64,000 nucleotides of DNA from an uncultured Clostridiaceae bacterium (GTDB taxonomy: Bacteria; Bacillota; Clostridia; TANB77; CAG-508): NCBI GenBank assembly GCA_947577025.1, contig CANPTO010000002.1, positions 60,588 through 124,587 of the forward strand. The letters are read 5' to 3'. Below the pieces are notes generated by a model. The model did not search any database and had not been told where the DNA came from. It worked only from the letters and a program-made list of their open reading frames with translations. The translations under genes and the position numbers were made by a program. How positions within the stretch are numbered: position 1 is the first letter of the stretch; each line of letters opens with the position of its first letter. Positions 35,299 to 44,749 of this stretch are shown here, piece after piece.

Positions 35299-35904
35299 AT
35301 GAGTGAATACAAAATGAATCAGTACGATTTACAAAGTTATTTTAAAAGTTTATGCAATAGCTTTTATATTGCATATCAACAAGTAAGGCGGTTAGAAAAA
35401 GAAGAGGATGCTTTAGTAAACGATTATAATGAAGAAGATTTAGAAATGGTAAAAAGTCTTCTCAAAATCTCAGTAGCTGATAGTACGCAAAATAAGTATA
35501 TCACTTATAAGTATTCATATGAAGAATTAGAAAAAGAAAAAGAACGACTAGAAGCGGAAGAGCAAGAGTTTGATAGAAAAACTGAAGAGCTGGGGAAAAT
35601 ATGTAGTTATTGGTCTAATAATATGTGGAAAGACTTTGAAGCCATTAAAAGTGTTTTATATACAATAAAAGATAATGGTTTTTCAATTATTGTAACTACA
35701 AAAGCAGAAATATATGCGCTCATAAGATTTTATTATACTTATAAAGTGAAAGACTACCCTATTATTAATATGGAAGAAGAATACAGGCAAGCATTCCCTA
35801 CTATAGAAGAGTTGAGTGATGACTTCCTTTTTGCATATGAAGAAGCTCTCAATGAAAATGGATTCCCCAATACTATGGACTTGCTATATGATAAATATTT
35901 CTAA
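35299..35904 (+). CDS. Protein of unknown function, 201 residues (in-frame CGG)
   Basis: Acidic, helical, with a coiled-coil-like stretch at about 75-100 (EELEKEKERLEAEEQEFD). No family recognised. In-frame CGG at 35389-35391 (AGG CGG TTA) must be a normal triplet, because a +1 shift gives TAG at once. A consensus promoter, AAGGAGG ribosome site and strong terminator make it a solitary cassette, with codon choice (CTC, GAG, CGG) unlike its neighbours. Confidence 0.72.
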   Translation: MSEYKMNQYDLQSYFKSLCNSFYIAYQQVRRLEKEEDALVNDYNEEDLEMVKSLLKISVADSTQNKYITYKYSYEELEKEKERLEAEEQEFDRKTEELGKICSYWSNNMWKDFEAIKSVLYTIKDNGFSIIVTTKAEIYALIRFYYTYKVKDYPIINMEEEYRQAFPTIEELSDDFLFAYEEALNENGFPNTMDLLYDKYF

Positions 35905-35914
35905 CTAAAGTATG

Positions 35915-35955
35915 CCACCAACTGTACTTAAATAAGTAACAGTTGGTGTTTTTTC
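35915..35955 (+). terminator. Rho-independent terminator
   Basis: CACCAACTGT and ACAGTTGGTG around a 12-base loop, then TTTTTTC. Confidence 0.88.
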
Positions 35956-36076
35956 TTTTTTTTTAATGTAGGGGAGAGCACAAGGTCTGAATCATATAGC
36001 AATAAGAAATTGTTGATACAAATTGAAAAAATACTAGCTTAACGAATCTACCTTTATTCTTTAAGTGAATTATGTA

Positions 36077-37580
36077 TTAAAATTTCAAATCACTCTTAAC
36101 CAACCCTCTAAGTAAAACAATAGTAGCAAAGTAACAAATACAAAAAATTAAAATTTGAAATACCAATTCAAAAATACTATTAGGGCTATAATTCCTAAAA
36201 ATCAAATTAAGTAAAAACACTGCAAAGCAAGGTTTTATCAGCCAATTTGCAAAATCTATTTTAAGCTTAGTTTCTTTAATTAGTAGAAGCAAACTAACCA
36301 ATCCATTTAAAATTTCACTAATAAAAAGCACAACAATATAACCTTTTATACCCTGAATAGGTAGTAAAAAATAAATAAAAGTTATACTCGTAAATAAATC
36401 CAAGATATTAATTCCCATAACAGCAACTTGCTTATCTAATCCTTTTAAAATACCATCAACAACATTATCAATATACATTAAAACAATAAGAGGAGAAAGC
36501 ACTTTTATAAAAATAGAAACATTTGCCTCACTATAAATACTACTAGAAAGCTCCTCCGAAAAGCACCAAAAAATTCCCATAATTAAAAAAGAAAAAATAA
36601 AGCAAAACTTAAGTATCTTATTAATAGCAAAATTAATTCTATTATAGCTCCCTTTAGCATTTAAATACGAAAACTCAGGAATAAGAAGCATACTAAAAGA
36701 AGAAATAAAACTGCAAGGAAACATTATTAAAGGCATAGCCATACCATTAATCATACCATACTGTGCTAAAGCCTTCTCGCACGATATTCCAGACTTCTCC
36801 AAACGTATCGGAATAAGAATTTGCTTTAAAGTAGAAAGCCCAGAGCGAACATATGAAGTAAAAGCAATAGGAAGTGTAATTCTTAAAATTTGCTTTGTAT
36901 AATTATCGCTTCTATTTATAACATACTTCTTTTTTCTAACATCTCTTTTATAAGAAAAGCCAAGTAATAAAAAAGAAGCAATTTCAGAAATAGTACTACC
37001 TAAAACCAATGAAATACAAGCATATTCAATACCAGAAGGCAAGAAGTAATTAATAAAAAAGCTAACAAAATAAATTTGAACAATTTGCCCTAAAACTTGA
37101 GAAATCGCTGTTTTCTTAACATTCCTAATAGCCGAAAAATACCCATTTATACTACTACTAACCGACAAAAAAGGAAGACTAACCGCAATAATTCTAAGAG
37201 GCATATAGCTAACCTTAGAATGTAGCCAATAAGTAGAAATAAAAGGAGCAAATAAAAATAACAAAACAGCTGAAACAGTCCCCATAAATAAGCTATAATT
37301 AATACACTTCTTAACGGCAAGTTTCATTCCATCTTCCTTGCCATAAGCCATCTGCTCAGAAACAATTCTAGAAGTAGCAAGGTTAACCCCTGAACTTGCA
37401 AAACACACAAAGAGCATATAAACAGACATAATAAGCTGATAAACCCCGAGCTGCCTCAGCCCCTATTTTATTAGAAATATACACACCAAAAAACATACCA
37501 ATACTTCTAAGCAAAAGAGAAGTACAAGTAAGCAAAATGCCATTAAGTAAAAAAACTTTAACTTTCCTCAAAAAAATCAC
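36077..37580 (-). CDS. SpoVB/MurJ-type lipid flippase, read through one CGG +1 shift site
   Basis: 500 residues when the minus-strand CGG at fwd 37448-37446 is decoded with the next base as Gly. It is a multi-TM MOP/MATE-like protein of about 12-14 helices. The start MIFLRKVKVFLLNGILLTCTS and AEAA-G-VYQLIMSVYML match the SpoVB/MurJ N-terminus (NKIGAEAxGLYQLI), placing the restored Gly on a conserved position. It probably flips lipid-linked precursors for wall or spore cortex. Without the shift a 65-residue peptide would result. This is the only site on the minus strand, and the event follows the coding strand. Confidence 0.9.
37445..37448 (-). other. CGGG +1 frameshift site 9 (SpoVB/MurJ)
   Basis: On the minus strand GCA GCT CGG GGT TTA breaks the protein; GCT-CGGG-GTT-TAT-CAG gives A-G-VYQLI. 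CGG is codon 45 of the zero frame. Confidence 0.87.
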
Positions 37581-37672
37581 CTAATTTACTATATTAAGTG
37601 AAACTTGCAAAAAGTACTAAAATCACCTTATTTATTAATATTCATATAATAAATAAAAAGGTAGGTGGAAAA

Positions 37673-38908
37673 ATGAAAAAACGAGTATTTAAAATATTGG
37701 TAAGTTTTCTAATAATAGTAACAGCTCCAATGTACATATTAATAGGGCCAGTATATGCATTTTCTCCTTCAAGTGATGTTATATATGAAGGAATAGATGT
37801 AAGCGGATGGCAAGGAAATATAAATTATGAAGCGGTAAAAGAAAGTGGAATAGAAATAGTATATATGAAAGCAAGTGAAGGAAGCTACTTTGTAGATCCA
37901 TACTTTAATCAAAATTACGAAAATGCCAAAGCAAGCAATTTAAAAGTAGGCTTTTACCACTATGTAACAGCAAGAAGCGTAGAAGAAGCAATACAAGAAG
38001 CAAACTTCTTTGCAGCAACAATTTCAGGTAAAGTACCAGATTGCAGGTTAGCAATGGACTTTGAAAGTTTTGGAAATTTAAGCCCAGAAGAAATTACTCA
38101 AATTGGATTAGCATTTATGCGAACAGTAGAAAATTTAACTAAAAAAGAAATGGTAATTTATAGTGACACAAGTAATGCGTCATACAGATTCTATGGAGAA
38201 CTAACAAGCTATCCTTTATGGGTAGCACAATACGAAGTATCAGAGCCAACACCAAACGGTAACTGGAGTACATGGGTAGGCTGGCAATATTCAGATGCAG
38301 GAGAAATACCAGGAATAAGTGGATATGTAGACAGAGATAAATTTACAGACGGAATACTATTAAACAGTTCGTCAGAAATTCCACTTCCAGATAACTGGGA
38401 TAAACCAGTAGCAGGAGGAACAAGCACAATAACAATACAAAGAGGCGACACTTTAAGTAGGTTAGCCCTAGAATATAATACAACAGTATCAAGACTAGTA
38501 GAATTAAACAATATAGCAAATCCAAACTTAATTTATACAGGAGAAACTTTAATAGTACCAAGTGGAGAAACGCCAACAGACACAGACGGAAATTCAACCT
38601 CAGGTCAAACAATATATATTGTAAAAGCAGGAGACACCCTAAACCAAATAGCAGTAAGTTTCGGAACAACAGCAAGAGCCATAGCAGTAGAAAATGGAAT
38701 AAGAAACATAAACCTAATATATGTAGGACAAAGGCTAATAATACCAACAAACCGCTACGACCTAAACCACACTCTATACAAAATAAGATGGGGAGACACA
38801 CTATACAGTATATCAAGAAGATACGGAGTACCAATAGCCACAATAGTAAGGCTAAACCGAATTCAAAACCCAAACCTAATCTACGCCGGCCAAACAATAA
38901 GAATTTAG
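37673..38908 (+). CDS. Secreted GH25 muramidase with three LysM domains
   Basis: 411 residues from ATG 37673 (GTAGGTGG upstream). Signal peptide at 1-32 (VFKILVSFLIIVTAPMYIL...VYA). GH25 lysozyme domain at about 42-235: EGIDVSGWQGNINYEAV, KASEGSYFVDPYF, VGFYHYVTA, LAMDFES (catalytic D/E) and WVAQY. Then three LysM repeats, each with a GDTL core (about 250, 320, 365), ending IYAGQTIRI. It hydrolyses peptidoglycan and binds glycan chains. The tail abuts a family-B repeat. Confidence 0.95.
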   Translation: MKKRVFKILVSFLIIVTAPMYILIGPVYAFSPSSDVIYEGIDVSGWQGNINYEAVKESGIEIVYMKASEGSYFVDPYFNQNYENAKASNLKVGFYHYVTARSVEEAIQEANFFAATISGKVPDCRLAMDFESFGNLSPEEITQIGLAFMRTVENLTKKEMVIYSDTSNASYRFYGELTSYPLWVAQYEVSEPTPNGNWSTWVGWQYSDAGEIPGISGYVDRDKFTDGILLNSSSEIPLPDNWDKPVAGGTSTITIQRGDTLSRLALEYNTTVSRLVELNNIANPNLIYTGETLIVPSGETPTDTDGNSTSGQTIYIVKAGDTLNQIAVSFGTTARAIAVENGIRNINLIYVGQRLIIPTNRYDLNHTLYKIRWGDTLYSISRRYGVPIATIVRLNRIQNPNLIYAGQTIRI

Positions 38909-39035
38909 TGTCAATGGGGACGGAGCTTTTTGACAATTTTTTTGTCACTTGGGACACACATTAAAAAAATTTGAATTATTAAGGTCTGTCCCACTTGACA
39001 CATTAATTGTCAAAAAGCCCCGTCCCCATTGACAA
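38908..39035. repeat. Paired family-B palindromic repeats in opposite orientation
   Basis: GTGTCAATGGGGACGGAGC...TTTTTGACAA (from 38908) and its near-complement TTGTCAAAAAGCCCCGTCCC (about 39007-39026), with TTGGGACACAC and GTCTGTCCCACTTG between. A large inverted pair of about 125 bp between two genes. Confidence 0.82.
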
Positions 39036-39412
39036 CTAATAAAAAACAAAGAATAGAACAGTATGATTTTATAGAAAATACAGAATTTATTTGCTTTAAC
39101 AAATTTGTTAAAGCAAATAAATATGGAAATAAGAGTCTAAAAGAATATTATATTTCAATAGATATGGCAAAAGAATTATGTATGATAGAAAATAATAATA
39201 TGGGTAAAAAACTAAGAAAGTACTTTATAGAAGTAGAAAAAAGATATAGAAGTATAATAGAACAACCACAAAATATATTTGATATTATGCATTTAGCACT
39301 AAAACAAATAGAAGAAAACGAAAAGAAACTTAATTTAGTAGAAAATACATCAAAAGAAAACAAAAAAGAAATAGAAAATATATGCTATAAAGTAAAAGAT
39401 ATATATCAATAA
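39029..39412 (+). CDS. AntA/AntB-type antirepressor fragment, 5'-truncated by a repeat
   Basis: 127 residues. KEYYISIDMAKELCMIENNN, GKKLRKYFIEVEKRYR is the AntA/AntB (Bro-like) phage antirepressor core, but the usual N-terminal start of the domain is missing. The frame begins at a TTG (39029) inside the family-B repeat with no ribosome site, so the gene was probably truncated when the repeat or a deletion arose. A C-terminal coiled coil (about 88-120) remains. A prophage relic; expression is doubtful. Confidence 0.7.
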   Translation: MTTNKKQRIEQYDFIENTEFICFNKFVKANKYGNKSLKEYYISIDMAKELCMIENNNMGKKLRKYFIEVEKRYRSIIEQPQNIFDIMHLALKQIEENEKKLNLVENTSKENKKEIENICYKVKDIYQ

Positions 39413-39593
39413 CAAAATTATAAATGTTAGTAAAACTAATTTGTATAAAAGATAAGTGAAATATAATAATAAAGTATTGAAAAATAAAACAAAATATGTT
39501 AACATAAATATATATCAAGTTTTAATTTCTGAGCTAAAAACTAACCAAGTAACTATTAATAATTAAGCAAGCCAAATGGCAGGAGGAAAGCAT

Positions 39594-40013
39594 ATGTATA
39601 AAGAAGAGAGAAATGAAGTAACTATTAAATTACCATATCAAATTGGTGAGGTTGTAAAAACATATCAGAACGGTCAGCGGTTTACAGACAAAGTAAGACA
39701 GTACGTAATAAGTGATGAAATAAATGTAATTTTGGATGTAAATTGTGAAGAAAATAACCAAATGCCACCTATTGAGCTCAAGGAATTTAGAAAACAATGG
39801 GAAGCAGAAGAAAGAAAGCAGCCTATGGTAATTGAACTGCCATATGCAGTTGATACTGCTGTAAAGAGTGGAAACCTTAGCGGAAAGATATTCAGCTATA
39901 CTGTAAGTGATGATAAAACTACAGTTATTGTGCATTTGAAGAAAGAAGGCAGGTCAAAGCTTTCAAATCCAATTGAACTGGAAGAGTTTAAAAAGGATTG
40001 GAAAAAAGCATAG
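39594..40013 (+). CDS. Internally duplicated protein of unknown function (in-frame CGG)
   Basis: 139 residues from ATG 39594, chosen over ATG 39576 because AGGAGG lies at 39581-39586. Two homologous halves: EVTIKLPYQIGEVVKTY...IELKEFRKQW and PMVIELPYAVDTAVKSG...IELEEFKKDW, each about 62 residues. No family recognised. CGG at 39678-39680 (CAG CGG TTT) is read as a triplet. It has its own strong terminator and is another solitary cassette that looks GC-richer than its neighbours. Confidence 0.75.
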   Translation: MYKEERNEVTIKLPYQIGEVVKTYQNGQRFTDKVRQYVISDEINVILDVNCEENNQMPPIELKEFRKQWEAEERKQPMVIELPYAVDTAVKSGNLSGKIFSYTVSDDKTTVIVHLKKEGRSKLSNPIELEEFKKDWKKA

Positions 40014-40018
40014 TTTAA

Positions 40019-40062
40019 AAAAAGTAAAAAGGATTTCAAATGAAGTCCTTTTTACTTTTTTA
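40019..40062 (+). terminator. Rho-independent terminator
   Basis: AAAAGTAAAAAGGA and TCCTTTTTACTTTT around a short loop, then T-rich sequence. A family-C repeat (TGTAGGGGCGTGGACTCTAAG) follows at about 40088-40135. Confidence 0.82.
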
Positions 40063-40194
40063 TTGAATAGTAAAAATCGATTTTAATGTAGGGGCGTGGA
40101 CTCTAAGTCCACCTGCGTAGCGAAGCCTCTTTTGTTCTTTTTTATGATTAATTAGCGAGTAACTAAATTTTGAGATATAAATCAAATATCAAAT

Positions 40195-40653
40195 TTAATT
40201 TTTTTCATCTTCTACCTTCTTAATTAGCAAATTGCCATTAAATTTATTTTCTACTATTTTGCAAATTATGTTTTTAAAAATATAGTGCTGATTCTGGTTA
40301 AGCAAATCATCAGGTGTAATTAAATTAATAATATTCACCTTTAAGTCATAATTTCTATTGTGCAAGCAATCAAAAATAGCACATTCAACTAGCCAATCAC
40401 TTGCATATAATTCAAACATATGGATTAAACCATCTTCAGAAATATTAAAAGTCTCTAAAAAGTCTTCACATACCAAATCAGTATATGTATCTTTAAAAAG
40501 TTTTAAAAGTTCATTTCTGTAGTCTTTTATAAAAGATGTAAGAGCACCTAAAAGTTCATTATTTTGAACTATAAAGTTGTATGCATTAAATCCATAGTCA
40601 GTATAAGAAAAAGGACCATCTTTTAGTGCAGAGTCAAATTTCTTTCTAAGCAT
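40195..40653 (-). CDS. Protein of unknown function, 152 residues
   Basis: Mostly helical and acidic (FDSALKDGPFSYTDYGFNAY ... ITPDDLLNQNQHYIFKN). No family recognised and no CGG codon. GGAGGT ribosome site and a minus-strand TTGCTT-TATAAT promoter near 40709-40732. It resembles the other solitary cassettes in layout. Confidence 0.7.
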   Translation of the reverse strand: MLRKKFDSALKDGPFSYTDYGFNAYNFIVQNNELLGALTSFIKDYRNELLKLFKDTYTDLVCEDFLETFNISEDGLIHMFELYASDWLVECAIFDCLHNRNYDLKVNIINLITPDDLLNQNQHYIFKNIICKIVENKFNGNLLIKKVEDEKN

Positions 40654-40803
40654 AATTATACCTCCTAAAATTATTTTAAAGGTTAATGGTTACATAAATT
40701 TAAAACATTATATCATAATTTTACAAAAAAGCAATAAAAATGCAAATAAATTTACACAAAACAAATCTAATTACCATAAAATATAATATGAAATAAAAAA
40801 TAA

Positions 40804-40852
40804 TTCCCAAAAGGGACAGATACCCCAAAAGGAAACGTCCCCAATGGGAACA
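40804..40852. repeat. GGGAC-type palindromic repeat (family B), TTCCC variant
   Basis: TTCCCAAAAGGGACAGATACC and CGTCCCCAATGGGAA; inverted relative to the arms at 28511-28615. It forms part of the leader of the ABC transporter operon. Confidence 0.7.
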
Positions 40853-40866
40853 AAGGTAGGTGCAAA

Positions 40867-41610
40867 ATGAAAGAAGTTTTAAAAGTAGAGAATGTATCAA
40901 AAAAATATCAGGCAGCTAACGGAGAAGTAGAAGCTCTAACAAATGTAAATTTTTCTATTAATGAAGGCGAGTTTGTAAGTTTAATTGGACCAAGTGGATG
41001 TGGAAAATCTACAATGTTATCTATTATTGCGGGCTTAGAAGAAAAGACATCAGGAGAAATTATAATAGATGGAGAAATAGGTTATATGCTTCAAAAAGAT
41101 AGCCTTTTAGAATGGCTAACTATTTATAAAAATGTAATGTTTGGATTAGAAATAAGAAAGCTAAAAACCACAGAAAATGTACAATATGTGGATAACCTAC
41201 TTAAAAAATATGGTTTATATGAATTTAAAGACAAATATCCAAACCAACTATCAGGCGGTATGAGGCAAAGAGCAGCTTTAATTAGAACCCTAGCAATAAA
41301 GCCTAAAATATTACTATTAGATGAAGCATTTTCAGCCTTAGACTATCAAACAAGAATAATGGTAACAAAGGACATTTACGATATTTTAAGAAACGAAGGA
41401 ATTACAGCACTAATTGTAACACATGATATTTCAGAAGCCATAAGTATGTCAGACAGAGTTATAGTACTAAGTAATAGACCAGCCATGGTAAAAGAAATTC
41501 ATAAAATAGAATTTGAAATGGAAAATAGAACACCATTAAACTGCCGAGAAAGCCCTAAATTCAGCAAATATTTTGATACCATTTGGAAAGGACTAGATGT
41601 ACATGAATAA
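40867..41610 (+). CDS. ABC transporter ATP-binding protein (SsuB/TauB type)
   Basis: 247 residues: LIGPSGCGKSTMLSIIAGLEE (Walker A), a Q-loop at MLQKD, LSGGMRQRAALIRTLA (signature), ILLLDEAFSALD (Walker B) and IVTHDISEA (H-loop). It belongs to the nitrate/sulfonate/taurine importer group. It overlaps the permease gene by 14 bp, and the binding protein is at 43733. The substrate (sulfonate, nitrate or a thiamine precursor) cannot be told. Confidence 0.92.
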   Translation: MKEVLKVENVSKKYQAANGEVEALTNVNFSINEGEFVSLIGPSGCGKSTMLSIIAGLEEKTSGEIIIDGEIGYMLQKDSLLEWLTIYKNVMFGLEIRKLKTTENVQYVDNLLKKYGLYEFKDKYPNQLSGGMRQRAALIRTLAIKPKILLLDEAFSALDYQTRIMVTKDIYDILRNEGITALIVTHDISEAISMSDRVIVLSNRPAMVKEIHKIEFEMENRTPLNCRESPKFSKYFDTIWKGLDVHE

Positions 41611-42404
41611 AGAAAAAAATATATCACAAGAAAGAAAAAAATACTTAAGAAAACAAACAAATAATAAAATTTTAGTAAAAGTAGTTCAATTTAGTATTGT
41701 TATTGGACTTATATTATTGTGGGAAATACTTGCAAACAAAGGAATTATAGACAGCTTTATTATGAGCCAGCCTTCTAGAATAGTAAAAACATTTTTAAAT
41801 TTATCACAAAATAATTTACCAGAACATATAAAAGTAACATGTTTAGAAACATTAATAGGGTTTTTACTAGGTACTTTTTTAGGTGCAGTTATAGCAATTA
41901 TGCTATGGTGGTCAAAGTTCTTATCAAAAGTAGCAGAGCCATTTTTAGTAGTGCTAAACAGCCTTCCAAAGGTAGCACTTCGGACCAGTTATAATTATAT
42001 GGGTAGGAGCAGGAATGCCAGCAATCATAACAATGGCACTAATGATTTCATTAATAGTAACTATATTAGAAATACTAAACGGTTTCCTAAATACAGATAA
42101 AGAACTTATAAAAATGGCACAAACATTTCATGCAAGCAAATTTCAAATTTTATCAAAAATAATAATACCAGCAAATAAAGCAACATTTTTTAACTCACTA
42201 AAAGTAAACATAGGACTTTCATTAGTAGGAGTTATAACAGGAGAATTTTTAGTATCAAAAGCAGGGCTTGGTTACCTAATAGTATATGGAGGTCAAGTAT
42301 TCCAATTAGACTTAGTAATGACAAGTGTTATAATATTAGCAATTGTAGCATATGTAATGTATCAGGCAGTTGTTAGGTTAGAAAAATTGTTAGTAAAAAA
42401 ATAA
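41597..42404 (+). CDS. ABC transporter permease (SsuC/TauC type), read through one CGG +1 shift site
   Basis: 268 residues when CGG at 41981 plus the next base is decoded as Gly. Six TM segments, with the first at about 28-46 (VVQFSIVIGLILLWEIL). The joined region reads LNSLPKVAL-G-PVIIIWVGAGMPAII, which matches the conserved LPK(V/I)AL(A/G)P segment of the family. Downstream is the EAA-like cytoplasmic loop (LIKMAQTFHASKFQILSKIIIPA). Unshifted, the frame leaves the protein and ends at 42100. It follows the ATPase with overlapping codons. Confidence 0.9.
41981..41984 (+). other. CGGA +1 frameshift site 5 (ABC permease)
   Basis: CTT CGG ACC AGT breaks the protein; CTT-CGGA-CCA-GTT gives L-G-PVIIIW, as expected for the family. 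Confidence 0.88.
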
Positions 42405-42424
42405 GAAATTAATAATAAAACTAT

Positions 42425-42450
42425 AAAGGCACGGGAGACTGTGCCTTTTA
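42425..42450 (+). terminator. Rho-independent terminator after the permease
   Basis: AAAGGCAC and GTGCCTTT around GGGAGACT, then T-rich sequence. The following 265 bp up to 42715 is AT-rich and I see nothing else in it. Confidence 0.8.
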
Positions 42451-42715
42451 CTGTTGCATAAGAAAAACTATTAAACCTCATATCTTTTTATTTTAAGTTT
42501 CCGTTTTTTGTAAAATGTTAAATTAAGAAATATTTAAAACTATAACATTTTACTAAAAAAATGGATTTATTTTATAATTGAAACAGCAAATTAACTATTA
42601 TCAAGATATTTAAAAAAATCAAAATTTAAACTTTTTGTATATTGCAAAAATTAAACTTATATATTACAATAATGAGTAAAAAAAGAATATATAAGTTAAT
42701 AAAAAGGAGAAGAAA

Positions 42716-43621
42716 ATGAATACAAAATATCAAAAAACACTAAAGATTATTATTGAAAAAGTAGTACAAGAAAGACAAAGCTCGATAGAAATTATCAATT
42801 TAAAGCTAATAGAATTATACTGGGAAATTGGTAATATGCTTCTGACCATAAAAGAAGAGGAGAATTTTGGAAATGATATAATAAAAAAATTATCCATAGA
42901 TTTATCAAAAAAATTTCCAGATATGAAAGGCTTTTCAGCAAGAAATATAAAATATATGATAAAATTTGCAAAAACATATGAACAATATAACTTACTAAAA
43001 GAAGTACTATATAAATTAAGTTGGAGCCATCATAAAGTATTAATACAAAAAGTTAAAGATGAAAAAGAGAGATTATGGTATATAAACAAAACAATAAAAT
43101 ATAATTGGCCTGTAAATATAATGGAAGAACAAATAGAACATAAATTATATGAAAAAGTACAAAATGAAGACATAATAAATAAACTAATTGTAAATAAAAC
43201 ACAAACATTTGAAAACATAGCTAAAGATCCCTATAGTCTAAGTTTGATATTACTAAATACGCAAAATAACATAGAAAGTAAAATGCCAAGTATAGAGGAC
43301 ATAGAAAATCTTATAAATAGAAAATTTGAATATTATATAAACAAAATGCAAGAAAATACAACTGAAAAACAAGAGTATAAAAAACATAGTGGAATTGACT
43401 ATGTAAAAATTGGTGAAAACATTAGAAATGCCAGAAAAAATAAAAACTATACACAAGAAATATTATCAGACAAATTAGGAGTATCAATAGCATTTTACAG
43501 CAGACTTGAGAGAGGAAGCATGCACATAAATTTAAAAAGATTGTCGCAAATATGTGAAGTTTTAGGAGTTACAGAAGGAGAAGTATTAAATGGCAACATA
43601 AAAAGAGAGATAGATTATTAA
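42716..43621 (+). CDS. DUF1016-N domain fused to an XRE-type helix-turn-helix
   Basis: 301 residues. The N-terminal half (residues 1-160) is the winged-helix-like DUF1016/YhcG N-domain: LIELYWEIGNMLLTIKEEENFG, GFSARNIKYMIKFAKTY and LSWSHHKVLI. The usual C-terminal PD-(D/E)xK nuclease domain is absent. In its place is an XRE HTH at about 232-295 (IGENIRNARKNKNYTQEILSDKLG...YSRLERG). It is likely a DNA-binding regulator derived from a mobile or defence protein. It sits between the transporter permease and its binding protein, splitting that operon. Confidence 0.75.
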   Translation: MNTKYQKTLKIIIEKVVQERQSSIEIINLKLIELYWEIGNMLLTIKEEENFGNDIIKKLSIDLSKKFPDMKGFSARNIKYMIKFAKTYEQYNLLKEVLYKLSWSHHKVLIQKVKDEKERLWYINKTIKYNWPVNIMEEQIEHKLYEKVQNEDIINKLIVNKTQTFENIAKDPYSLSLILLNTQNNIESKMPSIEDIENLINRKFEYYINKMQENTTEKQEYKKHSGIDYVKIGENIRNARKNKNYTQEILSDKLGVSIAFYSRLERGSMHINLKRLSQICEVLGVTEGEVLNGNIKREIDY

Positions 43622-43732
43622 ACTTACATAAAATAAATTCCCCAATATAGTTACTCTAACACAAATAATTGAATAATATATATAGAAGTGTAAATAAATT
43701 TTACAAATAAAACTTTGAAAGGGGAAAGGAAA

Positions 43733-44746
43733 GTGAAAAAAACTTTAAGCATAGCAATTATTATAGTACTTATAATAATAGTAGCAGCAGTTACTATTTA
43801 TTTCGTAACAAAAGATAAAGGAGAAGACATAGCTTCATTAAAGAAGATTAATGTAAATGAGGTTACAAGGTCTGTATTTTATGCACCACAATATGTAGCA
43901 ATAGCAAATGGATACATGGAAGAAGAAGGACTAAAAATAGAACTTACAACAGGTCAAGGTGCAGACAAAGTTATGACAGCAGTTTTAGCAGGTCAAAGTG
44001 ACATAGGTTTTGCAGGCCCAGAAGCATCAATATATGTATATAACGAAGGAAAAGAAGATTACTGTCAAGTATTTGCACAATTAACACAAAAAGATGGTTC
44101 ATTCTTAGTAGCAAGAGAGAAAACAGATAACTTTAGTTGGCAAGACTTAAAAGGAAAAACAGTAATACCAGGAAGAAAAGGGGGAGTTCCATACATGACA
44201 TTTGAATATGTACTAAAGAAAAATGGAATAGACCCACAAAAAGACTTAATATTAGATGACAGTATAAAATTCGATTTAATGGCAGGTGCATTTTCAGGAG
44301 GAACAGCAGACTATGTAACATTATTTGAGCCAACAGCAACAATGACAGCAAATGCAGGAAAGGGATATGTAGTAGCGTCAGTAGGAGAAGCATCAGGAGA
44401 AATACCATACACAGCATATTTTGCTAAAAAGAGCTATATAGAATCAAATAGTGACACAATACAAAAATTTACAAACGCAATATATAAAGGTCAAAAATTC
44501 GTAGAAACACACACAATGAAAGAAGTAGCAGAAGTAATAAAAGACTTCTTCCCAGACACAAATATAGACTTACTAGAGGCAGTATTACAAAGCTATAAAG
44601 ATATAGACGCATGGAAAACAGTGCCAACAATGGAAGAAGAAGCATTTGAACTATTACAAAAAGTAATGCAAGAAGCAGGAGAACTAAGCCAAAAAGCTCC
44701 ATTTGAAAAAATAGTAAACAACTCATATGCAGAAAAAGCACATTAG
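43733..44746 (+). CDS. ABC transporter substrate-binding protein (SsuA/NMT1-like)
   Basis: 337 residues from GTG 43733 (GGGGAAAGGA upstream), preferred to a TTG at 43715. N-terminal anchor SIAIIIVLIIIVAAVTIYFV has no lipobox Cys, so it may be membrane-anchored rather than a lipoprotein. NMT1-like fold: RSVFYAPQYVAIANGYM, GQGADKVMTAVLAGQSDIGF and KGKTVIPGRKGGVPYMTFEY. It delivers substrate to the 40867/41597 transporter. Confidence 0.9.
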   Translation: MKKTLSIAIIIVLIIIVAAVTIYFVTKDKGEDIASLKKINVNEVTRSVFYAPQYVAIANGYMEEEGLKIELTTGQGADKVMTAVLAGQSDIGFAGPEASIYVYNEGKEDYCQVFAQLTQKDGSFLVAREKTDNFSWQDLKGKTVIPGRKGGVPYMTFEYVLKKNGIDPQKDLILDDSIKFDLMAGAFSGGTADYVTLFEPTATMTANAGKGYVVASVGEASGEIPYTAYFAKKSYIESNSDTIQKFTNAIYKGQKFVETHTMKEVAEVIKDFFPDTNIDLLEAVLQSYKDIDAWKTVPTMEEEAFELLQKVMQEAGELSQKAPFEKIVNNSYAEKAH

Positions 44747-44749
44747 GGA

